A stretch of 64,000 nucleotides of DNA from Plantactinospora endophytica (GCF_016862915.1 NZ_BONW01000037.1:36667-100666), one strand, 5' to 3'. Shown: positions 33,601-42,332, numbered from the stretch's first letter. The notes: generated by a model from the letters alone, not told the origin. Numbers and translations: made by a program.

Positions 33601-36600
33601 CGATGGTGTTGTTCCGCAGCAGGGTGCCCTGGGTGCCGGCGGTCAGCACCACCCCGGCGGCGTTGCCGGTGAGGGTGTTGTCCCGGACCAGGTTGCCGGC
33701 GCTGCCGTTGTCCGCGTCGGCGAGCTGGATGCCCGCGTTCTGGTTCGCGCTCAACGTCAGGTTCGACACGATGTTGCCGGCGGTGCCGGCGTTCAGTTGC
33801 AGGCCGTAGTCGAAGCCGGTGACCGCGCCGTTGGTGACGGTGACCTGGTCGTGGCCGTTGTTGCGGATGCCGACACCCTGACCGTTGCCGTCGATCACGT
33901 GCCCGTTCAGGTCGACGGTGATCCCGGCCGCGCCGACGACGAGGCCGTTGGCACAGTTGGTCAGGCCGTTGTTCAACAGCACGCTCTGGGTGAGCGTCTG
34001 CCCGCAGGCGACCGTCATCGGCACCGGTGCCGCCCCGATGGTCCAGCCGTGTGCGGCCGGGGTCGGGTCGGTGTTTCCGGCCGGGTCGGTGGCCCGGACC
34101 CGGAACTCGTGGTTGGTCGCCCAGAGCCCGACGTACGCCTGGGGCGAGACGCAGGGCGCGAAGGCCGAGCCGTCCAGCGAGCACTCGAACGTCGAGTCCG
34201 GCTCGCTGGCCGAGAAGCCGAACGACGCGTCGGTGCTGACCGTGCTGGCGTCCGGGGCGGTGTCGATGGTGGTGTCCGGCGGCGTGGTGTCCGCCGGGGC
34301 CGGCGAGACGCTCCAGGTGTACGTCGCCGGGGTCGGGTCGGCGTTGTCGGCCAGGTCCACGGCGCGGGCCTGGAAGGTGTGCGTACCCAGGGCCAGTCCG
34401 GCGTACGTCTTCGGGCTCAGGCAGGGCCCGAACGGTGCCGCGTCGAGCCGGCACTCGTAGCGCAGGTTGGGACCGGGCGTCGCGTTGTCGCTGCCCCGGA
34501 AGCCGAAGGTGGCCACCGGGCTGGTGCTGGCCTGGTCCGGCATCTCGAAGATGGTGGTGTTCGGCGGTGCGGTGTCCGGGCCGGGTGGCACGGCCGCCAC
34601 CGTCCAGGTGTGGGTGGCCGGAGTCAGGTCCACGTTGTCGAACGGGTCGATGGCGCGTACCTCGAACCGGTGCACCCCGGCGAAGAGGAAGTGGTACGTG
34701 GTCAGGCTGGTGCACTCGATCCAGTTGTCCACGTCCGGCGGCTGCGGCGGCTCACCCGGCTCCGGCGGCTCCGGCTCCGGGTCCGGCGGCGGGTCCAGTC
34801 GACACTGGTAGCGCAGCGCGGTCGGCGGGGCCAGGTTGTCGGTGCCGGTGAAGCCGAAGCTGACGCTGGCCAGGCTGCTGCTCGGGTTCGGCGGGGTGGT
34901 GGTGATCGCCGTGTCCGGGGCGGTCTGGTCCGGTGCCGGCGGTGCGCCGGGGGTACCCGGGCCGCAGGCCACACCGCGACACTGCTCGGGCTCGCCGTTG
35001 CCGCTGGCGGTGTTGCCACCGCCGTCGATGGTGCCCTCCTCGGCGGCGTCGATGCCGAACGCGGCGTTGTGGTGCGCCGCGTTGTCGGCCAGCCGGTGCC
35101 CCGCCTCCGGCACCGAGATGCCGTCCCCGGCGTTGCCGACCACCTCGTTGCGCTCGACCAGGTTGGCGCCGAGCGGGTTGCCCTCCGCGTCCACGGCAGC
35201 GCCCTCGACGGCGATGCCGCCGCCGGCCGAGTCGTGCACCGTGTTGTCGACGACCCGGTTGCGCAGCGAGCCCGGCCCGACCGAGATGCCGGCCCCGCCG
35301 GAGTGGCTGGCGTCGTTGCGCTCCACCAGGTTGTCGGTGGAGCCCTCCAACTCGACCCCGCCCGGGTTGAACCGGACGTCGTTGTCCCGGACCACGCTGC
35401 CGGTCGAGCCGCTGAGCCCGACGCCGACGTCGGCGGCCAGGTGCGCCACGTTGTCCAGCACCTCGGCGGCGTCGGAGTCCTCCACCGACACCCCGGCGTC
35501 ACCGGTCCGGGTCATCGTGTTGCCCTCGACCCGGTTGCGGTGCGAGCCCTCGGTGACCAGGATGCCGCCGTCGCCGGTGTCGGCCAGAGTGTTGCCGAGC
35601 AGCCGGTTGTCCCGGGAGTCCTCCAACAGGAAACCACCGTCGCTGCCCACCGTCGGGTCCGCGGTGACGCCGCTGACCGTGTTCTGCTCGATCAGGTGCC
35701 CACTGGCGTCCTGCATGTGCAGGGCGACGCCGAGACTTCCGTTGACGGTGTTCTGCCGGACCACGCTGTTCTCCGAGCCGGCGATCAGCGCGATGCCGAT
35801 CTCGTTGCCGTCCAGGGTGTTCCCGCTGACCCGGTTGGCGTTACGGCCGTCGTCGGCGTTCGCCAACTCGATCCCGGCGACCGCGTTGCCGCGTACGGTC
35901 AGGCCGTCGACGACGTTGAACCGGGTACCGGCCATCAGCGCGACGCCGTAGCCGAACTGGGCCACGGTGCCGCCGGTGATCAGTACGTTTTCGAAGCCGA
36001 CGTTGCGGATCGCCGCCGGCAGGCCCAACTCGGGCAGTTCGACCGGGGAACCGGGCTGGTTCGGGAAGTAACCCGGCCCGTCGATCGTGTGCCCGTCCAG
36101 GTCGATCTCGATGTTCGGCGCCCCGACCACCAGGCCGTCCAGCGGACAGTTGGTCAGGTCGTTGAGCAGCCGGACGCTCTGCGTGATCACCTGACCGCAG
36201 CTCACCGTCGCCGGCACCGGGGCCGGCGGCGCGGGCGGCTGCGGCGCACCCGGCCCGTCGAACCGGAGCACCAACTGCGGCACCTGCGGCGGTTCGGCGA
36301 TGGTGTTACGCGAGCTGAAACCCTGGTCGGCGCCGTCGCCCTCCTCGGCGGTGTCCCGGATCATGAAGCCGTGCGCCGGACCGCCGGCCAGCATCGCCGC
36401 CACCTGGCCGGTGACGTTCCACTCCCGGAAGCCGCCGCCGGAGGCGGTCAGCGCGGACGCACCGGTGGTGCCGGGCTGGTTGGCCCAGGTCACCTGGGAC
36501 TCCACCCACGGCGCGGCGACCGGCGCCGCCTCCAGGGTGCGGCCCGGCTCGCCGTCGGAGTGCAGCCGCAGGGTCGCCGAGGTGAGTTCGCAGGCCGCCG

Positions 36601-39286
36601 GCACGTCGGAGGGGAGCGGGAACCGGACCAGGGTACGGGCGTCCTCGCCGGGTGCCCGGGACCGGACCGTCAACTCCTCGGCGATGCCGAAGTTCTCCTG
36701 GGTGTTCGACTCGTCGACCCAGGCGTCCGCGTCCGCGCCGAGGATCACGTTGGAGGCGTCGCAGTCGGCCGGCGAGGAAACCGTCCAGGTGTACGTCGCC
36801 GGAGTCGGATCGACGTTGTCACCCTCGTCGATGGCGCGTACCTGCACCGTGTGCGGGCCGGTGGTGAGGTTGGAGAAGCTCCACGGGCTGGCGCACTCCA
36901 GCCACGCCTCCTCGTCGGTGGTGTCGATCCGGCACTCGTACTCCAACAGGTTCGTCGGGGTCAGGTCGTCGGTGCCGAGGAAGGAGAAGAACGCCGTACG
37001 CCCCGCGCTCGGGTTCGGCGGCGTGGCCGCGAAGGTGGTCTCCGGCGGGACGATGTCCTCGCCGCCGGTGAAGACGTGCACCGCCGGGCTGGCGTCGACG
37101 TTGCCGGCCCGGTCGATCGCCCGCACCTCCAGGGTGTTCTGCCCCAGCTCGATGTCGAGCAGCTCGTACGGGGTCGGGCAGCCGGTGAACATGAACTCCG
37201 GGTCCGGCGGCTCGGTCGGGTCCGGCGGCTCCATGTCGGCGGGCAGTACCCGGCACTCGAAGAGCAGTTCACCGGGGGGCGTGACGTTGTCGGTGCCGGC
37301 GAAGGTGAAGGTGGCCCGCTCGGCCGCGAAGGTCGGACCCGAGGTGATCGAGGTCTCCGGCGGGGTCAGGTCGGCGGCCGGGAACGGCCCCTCGTGCTCG
37401 TACGCCCCGATGTCGCAGGCGGTGTTCTTCGGCCGGGTCACGCCGCGCTGGTCGACCGGGGCGCACGGCGCCACGCCACCGTCCAGGGCGAAGCTGTCGT
37501 CCTGGATCGCGTGCGTCATGCTCGGCCCGCCGTTGTCGGCGATCGCGTCGATCTTCGGGTCACCGGCGTTGGACCGGTCCCGGCTGCCCCGGAAATAGCA
37601 GGAGTCGGCGCTGTCCAGGTTGCCGCCCTCGGAGCCGACCGCGAAGCTGCACTCCGGGCTGTAGAGGTTGCCGGCGACCAGGGTGTTCCGGAAGATCACC
37701 GAGGTGCTCGGCTCGACCGGGAAGTTGACCGAGCCGCCCGGCTCGTCGCCGACGCCGCTGCCGTGCGGGGCGACGTTGCGGTTGATGGTCGCGTTGACCA
37801 CCCGCAGTCCGGCGTCCGCGTCGGTGTAGAGGCCACCGCCGGCCACCTGGGCGACGTTCCCGGACGAGCTGCTGTTCTCGATCAGCGCCTCGGCGTCGCT
37901 GGCGTTGTAGATGCCGCCGCCGTACGTCCGGGCCCGGTTGTCCCAGAACGTCGAGCCGGTGACCTGGAGGGTGCCGTCGGCCACGTTGGCGAAGCCACCG
38001 CCGTGCTCGGCGGTGTTCTGGCTGACCGTCGTGTCGACGACGGAGAAGGCGCCGCTGCCCTGGCTCTCGATGCCGCCACCGTCGGCCCCGGCGGTGTTGC
38101 CGGTGACGGTCAGCCGGAGCAGGGTCACCCGCATGCCGCTGTTCTCCACGCCGCCGCCACCGGCGTCCGAGGAGTTGTCCCGAACCGTGCTGTCGCTGAC
38201 CGTGACCGGGCCGCCGGAGTGGATGGCCAGGCCACCGCCTTCGGCGATCGACTCGTTCTCGGTGAACGACGCCCCGGTGACCGTGCCGGCACCGCTGCCG
38301 CCCAGGTAGAGGCCGGCACCGCCGCCGTCGCCGGAGACCGGGTCGCCGGCCGAGTTGCCGGTGAACACGGTGTCCCGGACCGTGGTCGGCCGCTCCGAGT
38401 CGGCGAGTACGCCACCGCCGTTGCCGCCTGCGGTGTTGCCGGAGACGGTGCCCCGGGTGACGGTCAGCCGGGTCTTGGAGACGCTGCTCAGGCCGCCGCC
38501 GTCGGCACCGGCGGTGTTGTCGGTCAGCGAGGTGTCGGTGAGGGTCAGCTCGACCTCGTGCTGGTTGGCGATGCCGCCACCGTCACCGCCGGTGGCGTTC
38601 CCCTTCACCGTCGAGCCGGCAAGTTCGACCCGGCCCTCGCCGTCGATGTCGATGCCGCCGCCGGACACCCCGGCGTAACTGTCCAGCACCGAGACGCCCT
38701 GCAAGCGCAGTACCCCGGGCGAGAGGTTGGCGACGGCGCCGCCGCGCTCGACGTCGTACCCCTCCCGGAGGGTGAGTCCGGAGACGGTGACGTTGCCGGC
38801 GGTGTCGTGGATCTCCAGCAGCCGGTCCAGGCCGCGTCGTTCGGCCGGCGAGCCGGCCGGCGGCTGTCCGCCGTCCACGATGGTCGTCGCGGCGCCCGCG
38901 CCGACGATGGTCAGCGGGTTGACGACGTCGAAGTCCCCGGTGTCGTCGCCGTTCTCCCCGGCCGGCGCCCGGGTGATCTGGTAGGTGCCGGCCGGCACCT
39001 GGATGGTGTCCGCCGGCAGCGTCGCGTTCGCCTCCTGGATCGCGGCGCGCAGCGTACAGGTGTTGGCGCTGGTCCGGCAGATCCCGTTGCCGATGTTGAC
39101 GTCGACCGCGTCGGCGGTGCTGTTGACCGTGAAGGTCGCCGCCCAGACCGGCTGTACGCCGACCAGCGTGGCCAGCAACGACGCGACCCCGACGACCGCG
39201 AGAACGATTCGTCGTCGGGTGGATCTGCGGCCACCGCCGCGTCTCGGTGCCTCCGGTAGCACTGTTCCGGTCATGCCCGCCCCCAC
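30674..39286 (-). CDS. Giant secreted beta-helix / Ig-like / DNRLRE surface protein (2,870 aa)
   Basis: A signal region (RRIVLAVVGVASLLATLVGV, residues 27-48) is followed by a CSLREA-type motif (CTLRAAIQEANA) and the first parallel beta-helix (about 98-630, Asn/Gly ladder repeats such as GGGIANQ). Two Ig-like repeats, a DNRLRE-like domain (about 840-1005), a NosD-like beta-helix (1030-1440), three Ig-like repeats, a third beta-helix (1755-2145), six Ig-like repeats and a C-terminal DNRLRE-like domain (2705-2870) follow. Each Ig-like unit has F-[ET]C-x-L-D...C.SP..Y and HxFxVRAxDxxxNxDxTPA. There is no sortase motif or C-terminal membrane helix, so it should be secreted. The ATG at 39274 is an alternative start. 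Adhesion or polysaccharide binding is inferred, not shown. Confidence 0.85.
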   Translation of the reverse strand: MGAGMTGTVLPEAPRRGGGRRSTRRRIVLAVVGVASLLATLVGVQPVWAATFTVNSTADAVDVNIGNGICRTSANTCTLRAAIQEANATLPADTIQVPAGTYQITRAPAGENGDDTGDFDVVNPLTIVGAGAATTIVDGGQPPAGSPAERRGLDRLLEIHDTAGNVTVSGLTLREGYDVERGGAVANLSPGVLRLQGVSVLDSYAGVSGGGIDIDGEGRVELAGSTVKGNATGGDGGGIANQHEVELTLTDTSLTDNTAGADGGGLSSVSKTRLTVTRGTVSGNTAGGNGGGVLADSERPTTVRDTVFTGNSAGDPVSGDGGGAGLYLGGSGAGTVTGASFTENESIAEGGGLAIHSGGPVTVSDSTVRDNSSDAGGGGVENSGMRVTLLRLTVTGNTAGADGGGIESQGSGAFSVVDTTVSQNTAEHGGGFANVADGTLQVTGSTFWDNRARTYGGGIYNASDAEALIENSSSSGNVAQVAGGGLYTDADAGLRVVNATINRNVAPHGSGVGDEPGGSVNFPVEPSTSVIFRNTLVAGNLYSPECSFAVGSEGGNLDSADSCYFRGSRDRSNAGDPKIDAIADNGGPSMTHAIQDDSFALDGGVAPCAPVDQRGVTRPKNTACDIGAYEHEGPFPAADLTPPETSITSGPTFAAERATFTFAGTDNVTPPGELLFECRVLPADMEPPDPTEPPDPEFMFTGCPTPYELLDIELGQNTLEVRAIDRAGNVDASPAVHVFTGGEDIVPPETTFAATPPNPSAGRTAFFSFLGTDDLTPTNLLEYECRIDTTDEEAWLECASPWSFSNLTTGPHTVQVRAIDEGDNVDPTPATYTWTVSSPADCDASNVILGADADAWVDESNTQENFGIAEELTVRSRAPGEDARTLVRFPLPSDVPAACELTSATLRLHSDGEPGRTLEAAPVAAPWVESQVTWANQPGTTGASALTASGGGFREWNVTGQVAAMLAGGPAHGFMIRDTAEEGDGADQGFSSRNTIAEPPQVPQLVLRFDGPGAPQPPAPPAPVPATVSCGQVITQSVRLLNDLTNCPLDGLVVGAPNIEIDLDGHTIDGPGYFPNQPGSPVELPELGLPAAIRNVGFENVLITGGTVAQFGYGVALMAGTRFNVVDGLTVRGNAVAGIELANADDGRNANRVSGNTLDGNEIGIALIAGSENSVVRQNTVNGSLGVALHMQDASGHLIEQNTVSGVTADPTVGSDGGFLLEDSRDNRLLGNTLADTGDGGILVTEGSHRNRVEGNTMTRTGDAGVSVEDSDAAEVLDNVAHLAADVGVGLSGSTGSVVRDNDVRFNPGGVELEGSTDNLVERNDASHSGGAGISVGPGSLRNRVVDNTVHDSAGGGIAVEGAAVDAEGNPLGANLVERNEVVGNAGDGISVPEAGHRLADNAAHHNAAFGIDAAEEGTIDGGGNTASGNGEPEQCRGVACGPGTPGAPPAPDQTAPDTAITTTPPNPSSSLASVSFGFTGTDNLAPPTALRYQCRLDPPPDPEPEPPEPGEPPQPPDVDNWIECTSLTTYHFLFAGVHRFEVRAIDPFDNVDLTPATHTWTVAAVPPGPDTAPPNTTIFEMPDQASTSPVATFGFRGSDNATPGPNLRYECRLDAAPFGPCLSPKTYAGLALGTHTFQARAVDLADNADPTPATYTWSVSPAPADTTPPDTTIDTAPDASTVSTDASFGFSASEPDSTFECSLDGSAFAPCVSPQAYVGLWATNHEFRVRATDPAGNTDPTPAAHGWTIGAAPVPMTVACGQTLTQSVLLNNGLTNCANGLVVGAAGITVDLNGHVIDGNGQGVGIRNNGHDQVTVTNGAVTGFDYGLQLNAGTAGNIVSNLTLSANQNAGIQLADADNGSAGNLVRDNTLTGNAAGVVLTAGTQGTLLRNNTIDGTTGEGITLTGSSGNRIEANRVSGSSGMGLWLEGSSNNTVRGNTILDSSDASVTLEAASNGNRIEGNELTESEAGVVLTDSSGNDVIANVATNHSDGGISLENAPDNVLRGNDVRFNSSGIELYESSGNRVESNDASDSSSTGISLGSGSLDNVVVLNTASGNSAEGISVEAEVLPESTEPGNIIDRNTTGNNSSDGISVNKAGHRISVNTANNNGGWGIYAEAGNTDGGGNRATGNTEPEQCYQVSCDGSAPVPPEVNPPDTLIVDEPSNPSNSSSASFTFTGIDDNTSLYDLGFECRLDSTSEAAWTECENPQTYGNLAAGTHTFQVRAVDLADKVDPTPATYTWVVALSPPGVPPVSTISAGPPAETAARSAQFTFFANEPDATFECALDGAAYADCVSPVLYEELLPGAHEFQVRARDAEGNVEPTPATRTWTITGPPVVTLVVAPEAETTSTTATFAFTANEPVVRFECSLDLAAFTTCVSPVEYPGLAIGEHSLRVRAVDVDGMTSGEDEMVEHEWAVVPGPDTTAPETTITTGPANPSPTGTVSFTFTGTDNVTAPAGLLFECRLDSQNEADFVECASPYGYPNVELPAELEPGPHVFEVRATDQEDNVDLTPASYSFTVAGTPTAPQTTIASAPEVTTSSTTATFTFGSSQPGSTFECRLDGAPFTACTSPKEYPGLAVGDHRFEVRATNAGGSGDQSPAVFEWTVEPPPDTTAPETSLGSTPPASTTSPTASFTFSANEPGSTFECALDAAAFGPCVSPVNYTGLAVGAHQFRVRATDVAGNTDPTPASHTWTVAAPPSCAAPGSVTLGANADSWVLQSSSSSNYGTDSTIKVDSKSGANARVLVRFNLPAIPSGCQVTDAKLRLYSGSYKTGRTLQAIPLAATWSEANVRWNNQPGTTGTAATTASGSGYREWSVTGQVGGMYAGGNHGFLVRDAVENGNGVEQGFNSREKGSDNPPRLVITFG

Positions 39287-39419
39287 AGTCGGCCCACAGC
39301 GAATACCGGCCAGTGTCGAAAGGGTCCGTAAGTACGGGCTCAGGCAAAGGTGAATGTTTTTTTATCCGCGCCCGTACCGTGGTTCCACCGGCCGGCGACG
39401 GGTGGACGATGAGAGGCTT

Positions 39420-39452
39420 CTCATCCGGCCCTCATCGGCCCGTCATCCGGCT
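39420..39452 (+). promoter_or_regulatory. Three 11-bp direct repeats (CTCATC array A)
   Basis: CTCATCCGGCC, CTCATCGGCCC and GTCATCCGGCT are contiguous with exact 11-bp period, ending 17 bases before the ATG of the Asp-rich protein. The same layout recurs at 42333 and 43761. One-turn direct repeats are typical of OmpR/PhoP-family regulator sites; the regulator at 41555 is the obvious candidate. It lies between divergent genes, so the giant gene could also be affected. Confidence 0.6.
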
Positions 39453-39469
39453 CCGGCAGCCTGGGCGGT

Positions 39470-40057
39470 ATGAGCGCGCAGAAGGTCGCCACCGGGGTAG
39501 GGCTGGGGGCGCTGGCCGGGTTGCTCGCCGGAGTCGGTCTGCCGGCGCTGCTTCCGCACGACCGGGTGCCGGTGATCCAGATCATCAGCCCGGCCACCCA
39601 GACCACCACGACGACGGACGGCCCCGACGACATGGCCCGCCCGGTCGACGACGAGAGCCTCGGCCCGGCCGAGCGCGGAGGCGATGATGACGACGCCGGG
39701 GACGACGGAGCCGGTTCCGACGACGGAGACGACGACGGAGGCGGTGCCGACGACGGAGCCGCGTCCGGCGGGGATGACGACGACGGACCTGCCGGCGACG
39801 ACGACGGACCTGCCTCCGGTGGCGGTGACGACGACGGACCCTCGTCCGGTGGAGATGACGACGACGGACCGTCCTCCGGTGGAGATGACGACGACGGACC
39901 CTCGTCGGGTGGTGGTGACGACGACGAGGACGACGACGAGCGCCGGCCCACCCGTCCCCAGCCGGCCGAGGACGACGACGAGGACGATGACGGCGGCTCC
40001 GGCGACGGGGACGATGCCGATGACGACGACGGAGGCGACGAGGGAGACGACGACTGA
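39470..40057 (+). CDS. Membrane-anchored Asp/Gly-rich low-complexity protein
   Basis: The 195-residue protein has one N-terminal hydrophobic segment (VATGVGLGALAGLLAGVGLP) followed by an extremely acidic region of DDDDGPSSGG-type 10-residue repeats. The topology suggests an exported, possibly tethered polyanion that could bind Ca2+ or other cations. It is the first gene of a unit with a histidine kinase and response regulator and overlaps the kinase start by 38 bases. The Shine-Dalgarno sequence is weak. All other frames in this GAC-repeat DNA are also open, so coding evidence rests on the signal-like N-terminus, the operon position and the upstream direct repeats. Confidence 0.6.
   Translation: MSAQKVATGVGLGALAGLLAGVGLPALLPHDRVPVIQIISPATQTTTTTDGPDDMARPVDDESLGPAERGGDDDDAGDDGAGSDDGDDDGGGADDGAASGGDDDDGPAGDDDGPASGGGDDDGPSSGGDDDDGPSSGGDDDDGPSSGGGDDDEDDDERRPTRPQPAEDDDEDDDGGSGDGDDADDDDGGDEGDDD
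39797..39925. repeat. 30-bp GAC-rich coding repeat
   Basis: Four successive 30-bp units, each opening with gacgacgacggacc, occur at 39797, 39827, 39857 and 39887, with further irregular GAC tracts on both sides. They encode D-D-D-G-P-x-S-G-G-type decapeptides in the frame of the acidic protein and Thr/Pro-rich peptide in another frame. Confidence 0.88.
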
Positions 40058-41558
40058 GTCGCCGGTCCGGCGTTGGCGGCCGGCGCTCGGCCTGCGGCTC
40101 CGGCTGCTGGGCTGGGCCCTGGCGCTGCTCGCCATCGCCAGTCTGGCCTCGGTGGTGGTGATCCGGCAGGTGCTGCTCAACCAGTTGGAGAACCGGATCG
40201 CCGCCGACATGCGCCAGGAAGTCACCGAGTTCCGCCGACTCGTCGGCGGCCGCGACCCGGCCAGCGGGCAGCCGTTCGGGACCGACCTGCGGGCCATCGC
40301 CGACACCTACCTGCTGCGCAACGAGCCACAGGCCGGCGAACTGGTACTGGTCTTCGTGGACGGCACGTTCCACCGGGCGACGGCGAACCCGCCGTACGAC
40401 CCGAGCGGCGACCCGGACCTGCTGCGCCGGTGGACCGGGCTGACCGACAGCACGTACGGGCGGATCGCCGACAGTCCGGCCGGTTCGGCGCGCTGGCTGG
40501 CCGTACCGGTGGTGATCGACGGCGCGGTACGCGGCCAGGTGGTCGTCCTAGAGTTCGGCGCCGAACGGCGGGCCGAGATCGACCGGGCGGTACGCCTGAT
40601 GACGCTCGCCTGCCTGCTGGTGATCGTGGTGGTGGCCGCCGGCGGCTACCTGGCGATGGGCCGGGCTCTCCGTCCACTGCGGACGGTCACGGAGACGGCC
40701 CGGACCATCGAGGAGACCGACCTGTCCCGGCGGATCGCCGTCACCGGCACCGACGAGGTCGCCGACCTGGCGCACACCTTCAACGGAATGCTGGGCCGGC
40801 TGCACCGGGCGTTCGCCGCCCAACAGGCGTTCGTCTCCGACGCCGGCCACGAGCTGCGTACCCCGATCACCATCGTCCGGGGGCACCTGGAGCTGATGGG
40901 CGACGACCCGGACGAGCGGGCCGAGACCGTCGCCCTGATCACCGACGAGCTGGACCGGATGAACCGGATGGTCAACGACCTGCTGATGCTCGCCCGCGCC
41001 GAGCAGCCCGACTTTCTGCATCCCGAGCGGGTGGAGGTCGCCATGATGATGCACGACGTCTACGCCAAGGCCGTCGCCCTCGGCGACCGGGACTGGCGGC
41101 TCGGCGACCTCGACGACACCGCCGTCTGGGCCGACCGGCAGCGGCTCACCCAGGCGTTGATGCAGTTGGCCCAGAACGCCGTCCAGTTCACCGAGGTCGG
41201 CGACACGATCGAACTCTCCGCCCGAAGCGAGACACCGGGGCAGCCGGGCCGGGTGCTGCTCGCCGTCCGGGACACCGGGGTCGGCATCGAGCCCGAGGAC
41301 CGGGAGCGGATCTTCGCCCGGTTCGCCCGCGCGGAGCACGCGCCACGGCGGCACGCCGAGGGCGCCGGGCTCGGCCTCGCCATCGTCGCCGCGATCGCCG
41401 AGGCACACCGGGGCACGGTGGCGGTGGACAGCGTTCCGGGCGCGGGATCGACCTTCACCCTGGTGCTGCCGGCCGGCGCGGTGCTCGCTCCGGGCCTGTC
41501 CGACATCCTGCTGCCGGTGCGCCCGCATCTCGGCCCGGCGGACGGGGCCGACCGGTGA
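40020..41558 (+). CDS. Sensor histidine kinase (system 2)
   Basis: The kinase has about 512 residues, with membrane helices near 22-45 (LLGWALALLAIASLASVVVI) and 193-213, and a sensor loop of about 145 residues between them. Next come HAMP (GRALRPLRTVTETARTIEET), HisKA with SDAGHELRTPITIVRGHLEL (phospho-His near 277) and HATPase with QLAQNAVQFT, VRDTGVGIEPED and GAGLGLAIVAAI. The frame is open far upstream, to 39684, but that part is Thr-rich repeat DNA; ATGs at 39987, 40014 and 40020 are realistic and 40020 is my choice. It is a paralogue of the kinase at 28862, with the same kinase-then-regulator order. Confidence 0.9.
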   Translation: MTTTEATRETTTESPVRRWRPALGLRLRLLGWALALLAIASLASVVVIRQVLLNQLENRIAADMRQEVTEFRRLVGGRDPASGQPFGTDLRAIADTYLLRNEPQAGELVLVFVDGTFHRATANPPYDPSGDPDLLRRWTGLTDSTYGRIADSPAGSARWLAVPVVIDGAVRGQVVVLEFGAERRAEIDRAVRLMTLACLLVIVVVAAGGYLAMGRALRPLRTVTETARTIEETDLSRRIAVTGTDEVADLAHTFNGMLGRLHRAFAAQQAFVSDAGHELRTPITIVRGHLELMGDDPDERAETVALITDELDRMNRMVNDLLMLARAEQPDFLHPERVEVAMMMHDVYAKAVALGDRDWRLGDLDDTAVWADRQRLTQALMQLAQNAVQFTEVGDTIELSARSETPGQPGRVLLAVRDTGVGIEPEDRERIFARFARAEHAPRRHAEGAGLGLAIVAAIAEAHRGTVAVDSVPGAGSTFTLVLPAGAVLAPGLSDILLPVRPHLGPADGADR

Positions 41559-42214
41559 ACCGGGTGCTGATCGCCGAGGACGAGCCGAGGATCGCCTCGT
41601 TCCTGACCAAGGGGCTGCGGGCGGCCGGCTACGTCGCCACGGTGGTGACCAACGGGGTGGAGGTGGCCGCCGCAGCCCGCAGCGGCGACTACGACGTACT
41701 GATCCTGGACCTGGGACTGCCCGGTCAGGACGGGCTGGCGGCGCTGGCCCAGATCCGGGCCAGGGGCGAACGGCTGCCGGTGATCGTGCTGACCGCCCGG
41801 GACGCCGTACCGGACCGGGTCGCCGGGCTGGACCTCGGGGCCGACGACTACATGACCAAGCCGTTCAGTTTCGAGGAACTGCTCGCCCGGGTCCGGGCCC
41901 GGCTGCGCGAGCACGGCCAGGCGACGCCGACCGTCCTACAGGCCGGGCCGATCCGGCTCGACCTGGTCCGGCGGACGGCCACGGTCGACGGTGTCCCGAT
42001 CGAGCTGACCGGCCGGGAGTTCCTGCTCGCCGAGACCCTGCTCCGGCATCCCGGCCAGGTGCTCAGCCGCGAACAGTTGCTGGACCGGGTCTGGGGCCTG
42101 GCCCACGACCCGGGCTCGAACGTGGTCGACGTCTACATCGGTTACCTGCGCCGCAAGCTCGGCACCGACCGGATCAAGACGGTACGCGGGATCGGCTACC
42201 GGCTGACCGCATGA
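41555..42214 (+). CDS. OmpR-family response regulator (system 2)
   Basis: The 219-residue protein has a receiver domain (IAEDEPRIASFLTKGLRAAG, VLILDLGLPGQDGLAAL with the phospho-Asp, VIVLTARD, ADDYMTKPFSFEELLARVRA) and a winged-helix effector domain (IELTGREFLLAETLLRHPGQ, VVDVYIGYLRRKLGTDRIKT). The GTG start shares GTGA with the kinase stop. It is the best candidate to bind the three 11-bp-period repeat arrays at 39420, 42333 and 43761, which would make it autoregulated. That binding is inferred. A short GCCCC/GGGGC hairpin follows at 42251-42263. Confidence 0.93.
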   Translation: MNRVLIAEDEPRIASFLTKGLRAAGYVATVVTNGVEVAAAARSGDYDVLILDLGLPGQDGLAALAQIRARGERLPVIVLTARDAVPDRVAGLDLGADDYMTKPFSFEELLARVRARLREHGQATPTVLQAGPIRLDLVRRTATVDGVPIELTGREFLLAETLLRHPGQVLSREQLLDRVWGLAHDPGSNVVDVYIGYLRRKLGTDRIKTVRGIGYRLTA

Positions 42215-42299
42215 CCGCCTGACCCCTGGTTCCTCGTTTCGCCGGCAGTCGCCCCGGCGGGGCTGGGCGGTCGCGGCGGGGCCGGGGCGAGGCGGGGCC

Positions 42300-42318
42300 G
42301 GGGCGGGGCGGGGCGGGG
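42300..42318 (+). promoter_or_regulatory. G-quadruplex motif (four GGGG runs, one-base loops)
   Basis: GGGG runs at 42300, 42305, 42310 and 42315 are separated by single C bases, a textbook intramolecular quadruplex pattern, with more G runs upstream. It sits between the response-regulator gene and the direct-repeat array of the next gene. A regulatory role is possible but not shown. Confidence 0.55.
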
Positions 42319-42332
42319 CGGCTGAGCGGACT

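Noticed and set aside
30785..39259. A 2,824-codon open frame antisense to the giant gene
   Set aside because: It mirrors the giant gene almost exactly and is His/Arg/Gly/Val-rich without domains; high-GC codon bias leaves the opposite frame open. The minus-strand frame has signal peptide and repeat families.
39443..40306. Leftward Ser/Pro-rich open frame opposite the GAC repeats
   Set aside because: Simple-sequence DNA keeps all frames open; no signal peptide, ribosome site or operon context supports it.
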